64,000 nucleotides of DNA from DATKDP01 sp035546335 (GCA_035546335.1 DATKDP010000024.1:1-64000), one strand, 5' to 3'. Positions 1 to 8,194 are shown, counted from the first letter of the stretch. Made by a program: numbers and translations. The notes: a model not told the origin generated them from the letters alone.

Positions 1-221
1 GTCGCCGCACCCTCTGCACCATTCCACCGCCCTACCGCCACCACCCGACCGCTGCGGTAGGAGGCGAGCCGCCCGCCACGTCGGGCGTCTCACCTCCGGT
101 CTTGACTCTTGATGGCCTTCTCATGGAAGGATGACGGCGCGACCAGTGTCATTGGTCTCCTGTCCAATGCATCTCAGGGCCAGGTGAGTCCGCGACGAGC
201 GTCCCGGTCGCTCACACCGTC

Positions 222-258
222 GCCCGTCACCGGGCCGAAGATCGGAATCTTCGGCCAC
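222..258. repeat. Hairpin repeat shared with 10427-10461
   Basis: The segment holds a perfect 10-bp inverted repeat (GGCCGAAGAT / ATCTTCGGCC) around a 3-base loop. Read on the minus strand it begins with the same 25 bases as 10427-10451, and both copies continue into GGTGACGG. It sits just past the 3' end of the minus-strand gene at 261-752. It could help end transcription there, but there is no T-tract. The rest of 1-260 shows no gene I can support. Confidence 0.6.
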
Positions 259-260
259 AG

Positions 261-752
261 CTACGTCGCGCGGAATACCGTGTCGGTATCGACTTCGTGC
301 TCGCCCATTCCTGCGCGGAACAGACGCTCGTCCGCGGCGCGAAGCCTGCGGCAGACCTCCCGCCCCAGGTTCATCTGAACGAGAGTGAACTGCTCGACGT
401 CGCGGTCGTAGAGGCGGACGAGGCCCCGCGGCGAGAGCTCGAGCGCTGTGCAGTCCTCCTCGGCGCGCACAGACGCGCTGCGCGGAAACATGTCCATGAG
501 GGCCATCTCGCCGAAGCACTCTCCCGGGTGCAGGATGCGCAGCTCCATCACGCGCTCCTGCCAGTTCTTGATCACCGACGCGCTGCCAGTCTCGAGGATG
601 AACATCGAGCTCGCCTGATCGCCTTCGCGAAAGAAGAACTCCTTCGCCGGAACCTCGACCGATCGGGCGTAGTCGAGAAGAAACGTCAGCGACTCCTCGC
701 TCAGAACGGAGAACACCTGCGTCCGTTTCATCAGGTCGAGCTTCGCAATCAT
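261..752 (-). CDS. Cyclic nucleotide-binding domain protein
   Basis: This 163-residue protein is almost entirely one CRP/PKA-type cyclic-nucleotide-binding beta-roll (about residues 10-130). The phosphate-binding cassette is visible as GECFGEMALMDMFPRSAS, with the conserved FGE-AL and the arginine of PRSAS, so it may bind a cyclic nucleotide. No helix-turn-helix or other effector domain follows, so it is not a CRP-like transcription factor. It probably acts as a stand-alone sensor or partner subunit. A GAGG ribosome-binding site lies 7 bases before the ATG. No operon partner is seen in the window; the gene ends next to a hairpin repeat. Confidence 0.88.
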   Translation of the reverse strand: MIAKLDLMKRTQVFSVLSEESLTFLLDYARSVEVPAKEFFFREGDQASSMFILETGSASVIKNWQERVMELRILHPGECFGEMALMDMFPRSASVRAEEDCTALELSPRGLVRLYDRDVEQFTLVQMNLGREVCRRLRAADERLFRAGMGEHEVDTDTVFRAT

Positions 753-883
753 TGCGTGGCCTCGTCGCTAAGGAAGTCGGGGGATCGTTGGAAGGACTCT
801 ATCAGATGAGAGGCGGGAGCGGCAGACCCATCGGCGGCTCGGGACTGTTGGCGCAGGTGTTGATCAACCGCGCGGCGTCCCGG

Positions 884-1297
884 CTACAGATCGCGCGGAA
901 TCAGTCGCGGCGATCCCGCGATGTCGATCGCGCCGAAGTCGCGCAGATCGAGGGTCGCGATCGCTTCCGCTCCGAGCCGCTCCGCGATCGCGATGACGAT
1001 CGCGTCGACCAGCCCGACTTCCAGCGACCGATACCGCTCGAGAATCTCCTGCGCGCGGACCAGATCATTGCGCACGCCCCATTCGATTTCCCACGCGCCT
1101 TTCGACAGATCCTCCACGAACAACTCCTCGGCTTTCCGGCCGACGTGCTCCGCGAGCAGATAGTCGACCTCCGGAAGTATCGCGCAGGGAAGAACCCATT
1201 GCTCGGGAGCGGAGACGAACAGATCATGAAGGGCGCGATGATGGCGGTCGCTCGAGTCGATGAGCGCGACGATTGCACCGGTATCGGCGATGATCAT
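884..1297 (-). CDS. vapC: PIN-domain ribonuclease, VapC-like toxin
   Basis: A 137-residue PIN domain. The expected acidic residues are visible: Asp5 in MIIADTGA, Glu in ILPEVDYLL, Asp in LVDAIVIAIAE, and a final Asp in ATLDLRDF. PIN-domain VapC toxins are Mg-dependent endoribonucleases, usually cutting tRNA or rRNA, and are blocked by a cognate antitoxin. The start overlaps the end of the upstream small ribbon-helix-helix gene by 4 bases, the usual antitoxin-toxin arrangement, so toxin translation is likely coupled. The target RNA cannot be deduced. Confidence 0.88.
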   Translation of the reverse strand: MIIADTGAIVALIDSSDRHHRALHDLFVSAPEQWVLPCAILPEVDYLLAEHVGRKAEELFVEDLSKGAWEIEWGVRNDLVRAQEILERYRSLEVGLVDAIVIAIAERLGAEAIATLDLRDFGAIDIAGSPRLIPRDL

Positions 1298-1530
1298 CGC
1301 CGCCCGAATCCCCGCAGCAGATCCTCTGCGTTCTCGGAAATCTCACCGTTTTCGCTCGACCCTGCAGCGAGCGAGCGAGGCAGCGGTCTCGCCGGGGCGT
1401 GTGCGACGTAGGCGGCAATCGCTTCGCGGATCTGTTCCGCTGCCGTTGAGCCTTCGCGGTCAGCCATCTCTTTGAGCTTCCGATACTCCGCAGCGTAGAG
1501 ATAGATCGTGGTCCTGAACTTTTTGATCAC
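1294..1530 (-). CDS. vapB: Ribbon-helix-helix antitoxin, VapB-like
   Basis: A small protein beginning KKFRTTIYLYAAEYRKLKEM, a typical ribbon-helix-helix beta strand and helix, with a Pro/Arg/Ser-rich C-terminal tail that would wrap the toxin. I chose the GTG at 1530 because the RHH strand then starts at once. In-frame starts at 1560 (ATG) and 1572 would add up to 14 residues. A perfect 14-bp palindrome at 1549-1562 lies immediately upstream of the chosen start and could be the operator for autorepression. The 4-base overlap with the PIN gene supports a toxin-antitoxin pair. Confidence 0.75.
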   Translation of the reverse strand: MIKKFRTTIYLYAAEYRKLKEMADREGSTAAEQIREAIAAYVAHAPARPLPRSLAAGSSENGEISENAEDLLRGFGRR

Positions 1531-1548
1531 GATCAAGTGAACCGATGT

Positions 1549-1562
1549 ATATGGCGCCATAT
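1549..1562. promoter_or_regulatory. Palindrome upstream of vapBC, candidate operator
   Basis: ATATGGCGCCATAT is a perfect 14-bp palindrome lying 18 bases upstream of the chosen vapB start. RHH antitoxins commonly bind palindromes over their own promoter. The operator role is inference, and if vapB starts at 1560 or 1572 the site would be inside the coding region. Confidence 0.4.
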
Positions 1563-1608
1563 TCCTGCTCACAGGATCTTTTTCCCCTTTTGTGGAGCGC
1601 GGCGGAGC

Positions 1609-1620
1609 GACAATATTGTC
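1609..1620. promoter_or_regulatory. 12-bp palindrome before the ACT-domain gene
   Basis: GACAATATTGTC is a perfect 12-bp palindrome ending 24 bases before the ATG at 1645, in the divergent spacer between vapBC and the ACT gene. It may be an operator for either side; no regulator can be named from sequence. Confidence 0.35.
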
Positions 1621-1644
1621 AGTAGCGAAGAAGGGACGACGATC

Positions 1645-2079
1645 ATGAAAGTCAAGGTGAAGGAGATCACGATCTGGCGCGGAGAGTTCGACGACAGGCC
1701 GGGAAAGCTGGCCGAGATCCTGGCGCCCCTCGCTGACGCGGGAGCCGACCTGAGCGTGGTGATGGGCTACAAGTACCCGGCGAAGGCTGGGAAGGCGGCA
1801 TTCGAGGTCTATCCGATCAACGGACGGAAGGAGAAGAAGGCTGCAAAGTCGGCCGGGCTCACCGAGGCGACACTTCCGGCTCTCCTCGTCGAGGGAGCCG
1901 ACCGAGCCGGCCTTGGGTATGACATCGCACGGGCCATCGCCGATCGCGGCATCGATATGACGTTCCTCGTCACGCAGGTGATCGGAAGGAAATACTCAGC
2001 GATCTTCGGATTCGAAACGAAAGACGGAATGCGAGTCGCCGCGGCAGCGATCAAACGGGCGTCGTCGAAGAAGCGTTGA
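1645..2079 (+). CDS. ACT domain-containing protein
   Basis: A 144-residue protein with two ACT-like halves. The first spans about residues 5-60 (EITIWRGEFDDRPGKLAEIL, then a hydrophobic strand LSVVMGY). The second covers about residues 85-135 (GLGYDIARAIADRGIDMTFL, then YSAIFGFE). ACT domains bind small ligands, often amino acids, and regulate partner enzymes. No catalytic domain is attached. The ATG at 1645 is preceded by AAGGG at a normal distance, and the open frame upstream of it looks non-coding. Ligand and partner are unknown. Confidence 0.8.
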   Translation: MKVKVKEITIWRGEFDDRPGKLAEILAPLADAGADLSVVMGYKYPAKAGKAAFEVYPINGRKEKKAAKSAGLTEATLPALLVEGADRAGLGYDIARAIADRGIDMTFLVTQVIGRKYSAIFGFETKDGMRVAAAAIKRASSKKR

Positions 2080-2152
2080 GCCGTGTCGTAAACGCGGGAG
2101 GGCACGGCTGCTGTGCCGTGCCCGGAGGATGGGGTGGCTGGCCGGATCGAAG

Positions 2153-2560
2153 TCAGAAGGCGGGCTGGTTGTGGGAGAGAGTGGCAGTCCTGATCTCGGT
2201 GCGAATGGCGTCGACGGCGACGTTGCGCACGGCATCGATGGTGACGATTCCGAAGTCGTCGGCGACCGCGTTTCCGATCGAGAAATCTCCGCGAAGTGAC
2301 GAATAGACGCGAGTCTTTTTCGATGCCAGCACCTCGATCGTTCCGCTCTGCGGGATCGTGAAGGTGCGCGATGCATAGCGAATCTGCATTCCCGGCTCGC
2401 CAACGAACCGATAGGCCACGACTTTCGTGCCGCTGCCGCATTCGAGTGTCTGCTTCGAGATGGCGGCTGCCTCGGTGCGCGCCGCCTGCTCTGTGACGTC
2501 GCTGGTGATCGACAGCGCACTGCCGAGGGTCAGGAGAACGGTGATGATGGCGGAGCTCAT
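2153..2560 (-). CDS. Hypothetical secreted protein
   Basis: I do not recognise the family. The protein has about 135 residues and begins with a hydrophobic segment (SSAIITVLLTLGSALSI) that resembles a short signal peptide or membrane anchor. The mature part is rich in short beta-strand-like stretches, such as TVYRFVGEP-type alternation and FTIPQSGTIEVLASKK. I chose the ATG at 2560 because AGAGGAAA precedes it. An in-frame start at 2647 would add an Arg-rich leader that looks non-coding. It stands alone, convergent with the ACT gene. Confidence 0.6.
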   Translation of the reverse strand: MSSAIITVLLTLGSALSITSDVTEQAARTEAAAISKQTLECGSGTKVVAYRFVGEPGMQIRYASRTFTIPQSGTIEVLASKKTRVYSSLRGDFSIGNAVADDFGIVTIDAVRNVAVDAIRTEIRTATLSHNQPAF

Positions 2561-2831
2561 GGGTTCGAATTTCCTCTCTACTGCAGCGTGAGTCGCCCCG
2601 CACTCCGGAAAAATACAGCGCCGGCGTGACCTGGCCCGCAGTCTCACACGTCTTCTACTGCGGCAGCCGAGAGACGAGGACGTGTGAGAAATGCGGGCTG
2701 GCGCACGACATCAATGCAGAAAGAGAGCAGAATGTGACGGAGCCCGCTGGCGGGCACCCCGTGGTTCGAGCGGTGTAAACGAGGGGCGAGCACATCCGTC
2801 CAATGGGACATCCGGAACGGGAGGAGCGACG

Positions 2832-4139
2832 ATGGCTTCAGTCGTCTGGAACGAGGAAACGGCGGCACACCTCTATCGCAGAGCGGCGTTCGGTGCGACT
2901 CCTGCCGAGATCGCCTCCGCGCTGCGCGACGGGCTCGGAGAGACGGTCGAGAAGCTGGTCGAGTACGAGGGGGTGTCGAACGCCGCGCTCGACAGCCGTC
3001 TGGCGCGGCTCGCTCTCGACCTGACGAATCTCGGCGGAATCAGCCGGTGGTGGGTGACGAGGATGACCTTCACGGCGCGGCCTCTCGAGGAGAGGATGAC
3101 GCTCTTCTGGCACGATCACTTCGCCACGGCGATCAGCAAGGTGGGCGACGCGGGGCTGATGCTCATGCAGAATGATCTCTTCCGCCGTCACGCCCTGGGA
3201 AACTTCGTCGAGCTCACCGTCGAGGTCTCGAAGGATGTCGCGATGCTCATCTGGCTCGACAACTTCACGAGCGTCAAGGATCACCCGAACGAGAACTACG
3301 GGCGGGAGCTGCTCGAGCTCTTCACGCTGGGACAGGGCTTCTATTCGGAGCTCGACGTACTCTCCGCAGCGAAGGCTTTCACCGGCTGGACGATCTCCCG
3401 TCGCACGCGCGAGTTCATCTATCGGGACGACCTGCATGATCATTCGCAGAAGGACTTTCTCGGACGCGTGGGAGACTGGAATGGAGACGATATCGTTCGC
3501 ATCGCCTGCGGTGAGTTCGCCCACGGCCAGTTGATCGCGCGCAAGCTCTTTTCGTACTTCGCCTGGGAGAATCCGGGCAGCGAGATCGTGAATCGTTTCG
3601 CGCAGATCTATCTCGACGCCGGCAACGAGATCAAGCCGCTGGTGAAAGCGATTCTGCTGTCCGACGAGATGTATACCCCCGAAGCCGTCTGGCGGAAGGT
3701 GAAGTCGCCCGTCGATCACACCGTCATCGCGAAAAGACAGATGCTGATCGACGACGATCGCGCCTCGAGACTGGCGGGATCGGCGATGTCGGCGCAGGGT
3801 CAGACGCTCTTCAACCCTCCCGACGTCGATGGCTGGAGCAGCGGTCTCGCATGGATCAGCAGCGGATCGATTCTCAGCAGAATGAACCTCGGCAACAGCA
3901 TGATGCTGTTCTTCGATCCGGCCCGCTTCCTCCAGGGGGCGGCCTTCTCCACAGCGGAGGCGATGGTCGATGTGTTTCTGAAAAGGCTGGGGCCCGTCGT
4001 CGTCTCGGACGAGACGCGCTCGAAGCTGATCGCCTATGTCGCGCCCGACGGCGTGCTGCCGGCCGGGACGCCCCTCCTCGTCAAACAACGCGGTCTGGCG
4101 CACATGATCGTGTCGCTGCCCGAATGGCAGATGTACTGA
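2832..4139 (+). CDS. DUF1800 domain-containing protein
   Basis: This 435-residue protein matches the DUF1800 family over its whole length: an N-terminal HLYRRAAFGATPAEI motif, the central MTLFWHDHFATAISKV and NENYGRELLELFTLG motifs, and a C-terminal NPPDVDGW motif. The biochemical role of DUF1800 is not established. It is typically encoded next to a DUF1501 protein, as here, where the partner starts 26 bases downstream, so the two are almost certainly one operon. GGGAGGAG lies 4 bases before the ATG at 2832. The open frame upstream to 2691 looks non-coding. Confidence 0.92.
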   Translation: MASVVWNEETAAHLYRRAAFGATPAEIASALRDGLGETVEKLVEYEGVSNAALDSRLARLALDLTNLGGISRWWVTRMTFTARPLEERMTLFWHDHFATAISKVGDAGLMLMQNDLFRRHALGNFVELTVEVSKDVAMLIWLDNFTSVKDHPNENYGRELLELFTLGQGFYSELDVLSAAKAFTGWTISRRTREFIYRDDLHDHSQKDFLGRVGDWNGDDIVRIACGEFAHGQLIARKLFSYFAWENPGSEIVNRFAQIYLDAGNEIKPLVKAILLSDEMYTPEAVWRKVKSPVDHTVIAKRQMLIDDDRASRLAGSAMSAQGQTLFNPPDVDGWSSGLAWISSGSILSRMNLGNSMMLFFDPARFLQGAAFSTAEAMVDVFLKRLGPVVVSDETRSKLIAYVAPDGVLPAGTPLLVKQRGLAHMIVSLPEWQMY

Positions 4140-4165
4140 CGATTCGACAGCAAGGGAGAATGACG

Positions 4166-5422
4166 ATGCCTCTCAGCCGACGCGACTTTCTGCGATCCAG
4201 CGCCATGGGCGTTTCCGTCTCCTTTCTCGCTCCGAATCTCATGCCCGGCCTTCTCGCGGCGCAAACCTCGGGACGCATTCTGGTGATTCTCCAGCTGGCC
4301 GGGGGAAACGACGGGATCAACACCTTCATCCCCTATGCGGACTCGCGCTACAGATCGCTCCGTCCCACGCTCTCGATTCCCGAAAGCCAGATTCTGATGA
4401 TCGACGACCGCTTCGGGCTGCATCCCTCTCTGGCGAAGATCAGAGATCTCTACGAAAGCGGCAGATTGACCTTCGTCAACGACGTCGGATTCTCGTCCCT
4501 CGACCGATCGCACTTCCGCTGCCAGGACGTCTGGCAGACAGCCGACGACTCGTACGGCCAGGTGCAGCGCGGCATCCGCGGCTGGCTCGGACGCTACGCC
4601 GACCTCTACCTCGGCGGAATCGATTCGCCTCTGACCACCGTATCGATCGGGAATCGAAATGCGCTCGGCCTGGTGGCTGGCGACGTGCTGCCGACGGCAG
4701 TGACCGATGCGGGGTCGTTCGAGATCCTCACCGACCCGCGCTATCCGGAAGACCGCGATCCCTACGTCGCCACCGTCCGCTCGGTCTACGCGGGAACGCC
4801 GCTGAGCGGAGATCTCGAAGTCATCCGCAGCCAGGGAACCGAGACGCTGCGGGCGATCGATCTCCTGAAGACGATTCCCGGTCCCTCAGCGAGTGCCGGC
4901 TATCCCGCCAGCGCGCTCGGGCGCGCTTTTCAGCTCACCGCCCAGCTCATCGCCGGAGAAGTCGGCACCCATGCTGTCTGGGTGAGCACCGGCGGGTACG
5001 ACACGCACAGCACGCAAGCGAATACGCATGCGACACTCCTGCTCGATGTGTCCGAATCCCTCGCCGCATTCCACGACGATCTGGCCGACCGCCGTTTGTC
5101 GGATCGCGTTCTGGTGCTCGCATGGTCGGAGTTCGGACGGCGCGTTCAGGAGAATGCCAGTCAGGGAACCGATCATGGGAAAGCGGGAACGGTCTTCCTG
5201 ATGGGCGATCGCGTCAGGGGAGGGACGTTCTACGGGGAAGCGCCGAGCCTCTCCGATCTCGACAACGGCGATCTGAAGACGAGGATCGATTTTCGCTCGG
5301 TCTACTGGACGGTGATCGAGGACTGGCTCGGCAACGACCCGCTCCCCGTTCTGAACGCGCAGTACGAGAACCTCGGATTCATCGAGAAGGCGAAACCGAG
5401 GCGGCGCAGCATCGCGCGGTGA
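4166..5422 (+). CDS. DUF1501 domain-containing protein (Tat-exported)
   Basis: A 418-residue DUF1501 protein, a family related to the alkaline phosphatase/sulfatase fold. The N-terminus PLSRRDFLRSSAMGVS is a clear twin-arginine signal, followed by a hydrophobic stretch and LLAAQTSG, so the folded protein is probably exported. Recognisable blocks are LQLAGGNDGINTFIP, RSHFRCQDVWQTA, VSTGGYDTHSTQ and WSEFGRRVQENASQGTDHG. The last contains residues equivalent to the family's conserved His/Asp positions. The ATG at 4166 has GGGAG at good spacing; an ATG at 4160 is too close. It forms an operon with the DUF1800 gene. Confidence 0.92.
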   Translation: MPLSRRDFLRSSAMGVSVSFLAPNLMPGLLAAQTSGRILVILQLAGGNDGINTFIPYADSRYRSLRPTLSIPESQILMIDDRFGLHPSLAKIRDLYESGRLTFVNDVGFSSLDRSHFRCQDVWQTADDSYGQVQRGIRGWLGRYADLYLGGIDSPLTTVSIGNRNALGLVAGDVLPTAVTDAGSFEILTDPRYPEDRDPYVATVRSVYAGTPLSGDLEVIRSQGTETLRAIDLLKTIPGPSASAGYPASALGRAFQLTAQLIAGEVGTHAVWVSTGGYDTHSTQANTHATLLLDVSESLAAFHDDLADRRLSDRVLVLAWSEFGRRVQENASQGTDHGKAGTVFLMGDRVRGGTFYGEAPSLSDLDNGDLKTRIDFRSVYWTVIEDWLGNDPLPVLNAQYENLGFIEKAKPRRRSIAR

Positions 5423-5485
5423 CGCGGTCCTGACGGTCCTCGTCGCTCACGTCCAAGTGCGGTTTCGCAGAGGTCGGGCCCTGCC

Positions 5486-5598
5486 GTCATCCTGAACGAG
5501 GGCGGGTGGAGGGTGTGAGTGAAGGATCTGCGATCGGCAACTGTGTAAGAACGCAGATCCTTCGCTCACGCCCACCCATCCGCCTCGCTCAGGATCAC
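5486..5598. repeat. Long imperfect hairpin, interspersed repeat
   Basis: The whole 113-base segment folds back on itself. Outer arms are GTCATCCTGAACGAG and CTCGCTCAGGATCAC. Inner arms at 5515-5532 and 5552-5569 match at 17 of 18 positions. The left half, from GTCATCC through the central loop, recurs at 57193-57269. Shorter relatives flank 13620-13693. It lies between the DUF1501 gene and the GlpD-like gene and encodes nothing obvious. It resembles a REP/MITE-like intergenic element. Confidence 0.75.
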
Positions 5599-5659
5599 GA
5601 GGTCCAATGTAACCGACCTCCGGCGGAATATGCGATAGTCGGCCGCGGGGTCATCGGAA

Positions 5660-6793
5660 ATGGACGTCAGGGTCGCCGTCGCAGGTGGCGGAATCAACGG
5701 GGCGGGAGTTGCCTGGGAGCTGGCGCGCAAGGGATACGACGTTTCGCTCTTCGAGCGTGGAGAGTTCGGAGGAGAGACTTCGTCAGCCACGACGAAGCTG
5801 ATTCATGGAGGACTTCGGTATCTCGAGCACCTGCAGTTCGGTCTGGTGCACGAGTCGTTGCGCGAGCGTGCGTTTCTGCTCGAGCGGCTTCCCTCCCTCG
5901 TCAAGCCCATCGAGATCATCATCCCGTGGTATGGCACGTCGCCGCGGCCGTTCTGGGTCGTGCAGAGCGGCCTGGTTCTCTACGATGCACTGGCCGGAGG
6001 AAAGGGCCTGGGGCGGCACCGGGTCATCACCAGGGACGAGGTGCTCCGCTCGGTGTCCATTCGGGCCGAAGGGCTCCGAGGCGGCTTTCTCTTCAGCGAT
6101 GGGCAGACCGACGACCGCGAGCTCGTGCAGACGGTGATCCGCTCGGCAGAACGTGACGGCGTTCGCCTCTGTGAACGAACGGCTGTGGAGTCGGTTCGCC
6201 CTGTCGATGATGGATGGGTCGTCGTGACCGGCGGATCCGAGCAGCGATTCGATCTCCTCGTCGTGGTGCTCGGTCCATGGATGAATGAATTTCTCGAGCG
6301 CAACAGGATCGCGACGGCCGTCCGACTCTCTCTGATTCGAGGAAGCCATCTCGTTCTCCGGAGACGAATGGGAGAGCGGGGCGTGCTGTTGCAATCGGCG
6401 GATGACCGGCGGGTTCTCTTCGCTCTTCCATGGAAAGGGAAGACGATGGTCGGAACGACGGAGGTCGAACAGAACGACCTCGGGCGGATCGAACCATCCG
6501 AAGAAGAGATCGACTACCTGATTCGCAGGTTCAATCGCTACTTCGATGTGCCGGCGACGAGGGACGAGATCGTGGAGACGTTCGCCGGCGTTCGGCCCTT
6601 GATCGGCCGTAAGCGAGACCCGCGGGCGATCAGTCGGGATTCGACGATCGAAGCGGAAGGGAGGCTCGTTAAAGTATTCGGCGGCAAGATGACGACGTTT
6701 CTCGCTCTTGCGCGACGGGTCGGCCGTCGTGCCGACCGCCTGCTCGGCGAGTCGCGGACGGCGCGCCCTCCGCAGTTCGACACGTCGAGGTGA
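5660..6793 (+). CDS. FAD-dependent glycerol-3-phosphate dehydrogenase-like protein
   Basis: The 377-residue protein starts with a dinucleotide-binding fold (VAVAGGGINGAGVAWELARKG, GxGxxG-like) and the GlpD hallmark SSATTKLIHGGLRYLE. It also has LIRGSHLVL, the PWKGKTMVGTTE strand and a C-terminal VFGGKMTTFLALA motif. GlpD oxidises glycerol-3-phosphate to dihydroxyacetone phosphate and feeds electrons to quinone. It is more than 100 residues shorter than typical GlpD and lacks the C-terminal accessory domain, so substrate identity is less certain. It stands alone between repeat-bearing spacers. Confidence 0.82.
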   Translation: MDVRVAVAGGGINGAGVAWELARKGYDVSLFERGEFGGETSSATTKLIHGGLRYLEHLQFGLVHESLRERAFLLERLPSLVKPIEIIIPWYGTSPRPFWVVQSGLVLYDALAGGKGLGRHRVITRDEVLRSVSIRAEGLRGGFLFSDGQTDDRELVQTVIRSAERDGVRLCERTAVESVRPVDDGWVVVTGGSEQRFDLLVVVLGPWMNEFLERNRIATAVRLSLIRGSHLVLRRRMGERGVLLQSADDRRVLFALPWKGKTMVGTTEVEQNDLGRIEPSEEEIDYLIRRFNRYFDVPATRDEIVETFAGVRPLIGRKRDPRAISRDSTIEAEGRLVKVFGGKMTTFLALARRVGRRADRLLGESRTARPPQFDTSR

Positions 6794-6854
6794 GCAGTTG
6801 CGATCCTGCTATTGCGCTTCGTTGCAGTCATGCGAGCCTGTTGCGGTGGCCGCC

Positions 6855-6875
6855 GCGCAAATGCTTCGTCCCTAC
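6855..6875 (+). repeat. Short interspersed motif, copy 1
   Basis: The motif GCGCAAATGCTTCGTCCCTA recurs at 8929-8949 (inverted, one mismatch), 9151-9171 (direct) and partly at 57498-57514. The flanks are also related: GAGCCTGT lies upstream here and in the inverted copy. It appears to mark an interspersed repeat in intergenic DNA. Confidence 0.6.
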
Positions 6876-6956
6876 AAGAACGCGCGCAAGTTTCGCTCTC
6901 GGAAAGCAAGCGGAAACTGTAATAAGCTGACGGTTGACACTTCAGGAGGGCTGCCC

Positions 6957-7787
6957 ATGCGATTCCAACAGATCGAGCGACCTCTCGTGCTCCTGATCAT
7001 CCTTGCTCTTCCGCTCGTCGCCGCCTGTCAGGCGACCTCGTCGTCTTCCGCGCGGCACGGGTCGATCGATCTGACGAGAGCACGGCTGATCGATCTGACC
7101 CACTCCCTCGATGAAAAGACGATCTTCTGGCCTACCTCCGACACGGCATTCAATCTCGAGGTTCTGTCGTTCGGAACGACGCCGGGAGGGTGGTTTTATG
7201 CATCGAATGCCTTCTGTACTCCGGAACATGGAGGAACGCATCTGGATGCTCCGATTCACTTCGCCGAAGGGAAATGGACGACGGAACAGATTCCGCTCGA
7301 GCGGCTGATCGGCCATGCCGTGGTGATCGATGTGCGCCAGGCCGCCTCCGGGGATGCCGACTATCGCTTGTCGATCGACGACGTTCGTGCGTGGGAGACG
7401 CACCACGGAACGATTGCACCCGGATCGATCGTTCTGCTGCTGACCGGATGGTCGTCGCACTGGCCCGATCGGAAGCGCTACATGGGGGACGACACGCCGG
7501 GTGACGCCTCCAATCTGCACTTCCCCTCCTATGGGGAGGCCGCTGCGCGGCTCCTCGTGGAGGAGCGTAGGGTCGCCGCTCTGGGAGTCGATACGGCGAG
7601 CATCGACTTCGGCGCTTCGACCGACTTCATCGTTCATCGAATTGCAGCGGCAGCAAACGTGGTGGGGCTCGAGAACCTCACGCAATTGGAAGCGCTTCCC
7701 CCTCGAGGCGCCTGGGTGTTCGCGCTCCCCATCAAGATCAGTGGAGGAACAGGCGGACCCCTGCGAGCGATCGCGGTGATTCCCTGA
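6957..7787 (+). CDS. Cyclase family lipoprotein (kynurenine formamidase-like)
   Basis: A 276-residue member of the putative cyclase family (PF04199), which includes bacterial kynurenine formamidase. The family metal-binding signature is seen as HGGTHLDAPIHF; LIDLTHSLDEKTIFWP and GLENLTQLEALPPRGA are further family blocks. The N-terminus has a hydrophobic core ending LVAACQ, a lipobox, so it is probably a membrane-anchored lipoprotein. AGGAGGG precedes the ATG at 6957. No kynurenine-pathway gene is adjacent, so hydrolysis of an amide or lactone of unknown identity outside the cytoplasm is the safest call. Confidence 0.88.
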   Translation: MRFQQIERPLVLLIILALPLVAACQATSSSSARHGSIDLTRARLIDLTHSLDEKTIFWPTSDTAFNLEVLSFGTTPGGWFYASNAFCTPEHGGTHLDAPIHFAEGKWTTEQIPLERLIGHAVVIDVRQAASGDADYRLSIDDVRAWETHHGTIAPGSIVLLLTGWSSHWPDRKRYMGDDTPGDASNLHFPSYGEAAARLLVEERRVAALGVDTASIDFGASTDFIVHRIAAAANVVGLENLTQLEALPPRGAWVFALPIKISGGTGGPLRAIAVIP

Positions 7788-7849
7788 CCGCGCGCGCGCT
7801 CCCGAAAACCCGAGCGACGCTTCATGTGGGCCGGCCAACGATCGCTCCC

Positions 7850-8194
7850 TCAGTTCGTCGGCTCTTGAATGTCTTCGAGCAGCGAGTGTGTGTCGCGGAC
7901 CAGATTGCGCAGACGGGAGAGGAAATGCGGTCTGCTTCGCATGAGAATCTTGACGCGATAGAGAAACCGGGCGTCCGAGAAGAGCTCCTCGGTCGTCATG
8001 CACAGCTCGTCGAGGTACAGCAGCCAGCGATCTGGATCGCCGTCGAAGAGATTGACGAGAACGTTGAGGCGGGCGAAGTCGGCCACGGTGCTCGCTTCGT
8101 ACGAAGAGGCCCCCTCATCCGCGGCTGCAACGCCCGAGGTCTCGCCCGCGTCATCCGCGGTGTGCTGGTGACGCCCGAAACTCTGCTTTTTCAT
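7850..8194 (-). CDS. Hypothetical protein
   Basis: I do not recognise this 114-residue protein. After a polar, low-complexity N-terminus (residues 1-30), the rest looks helical and charged, with LNVLVNLFDGDPDRWLLYLD and a C-terminal Arg-rich helix. No signal peptide or membrane segment is seen. AGGAG lies 7 bases before the ATG at 8194; an ATG at 8200 is only one base from it. It is divergent from the unknown gene at 8444. Confidence 0.6.
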   Translation of the reverse strand: MKKQSFGRHQHTADDAGETSGVAAADEGASSYEASTVADFARLNVLVNLFDGDPDRWLLYLDELCMTTEELFSDARFLYRVKILMRSRPHFLSRLRNLVRDTHSLLEDIQEPTN

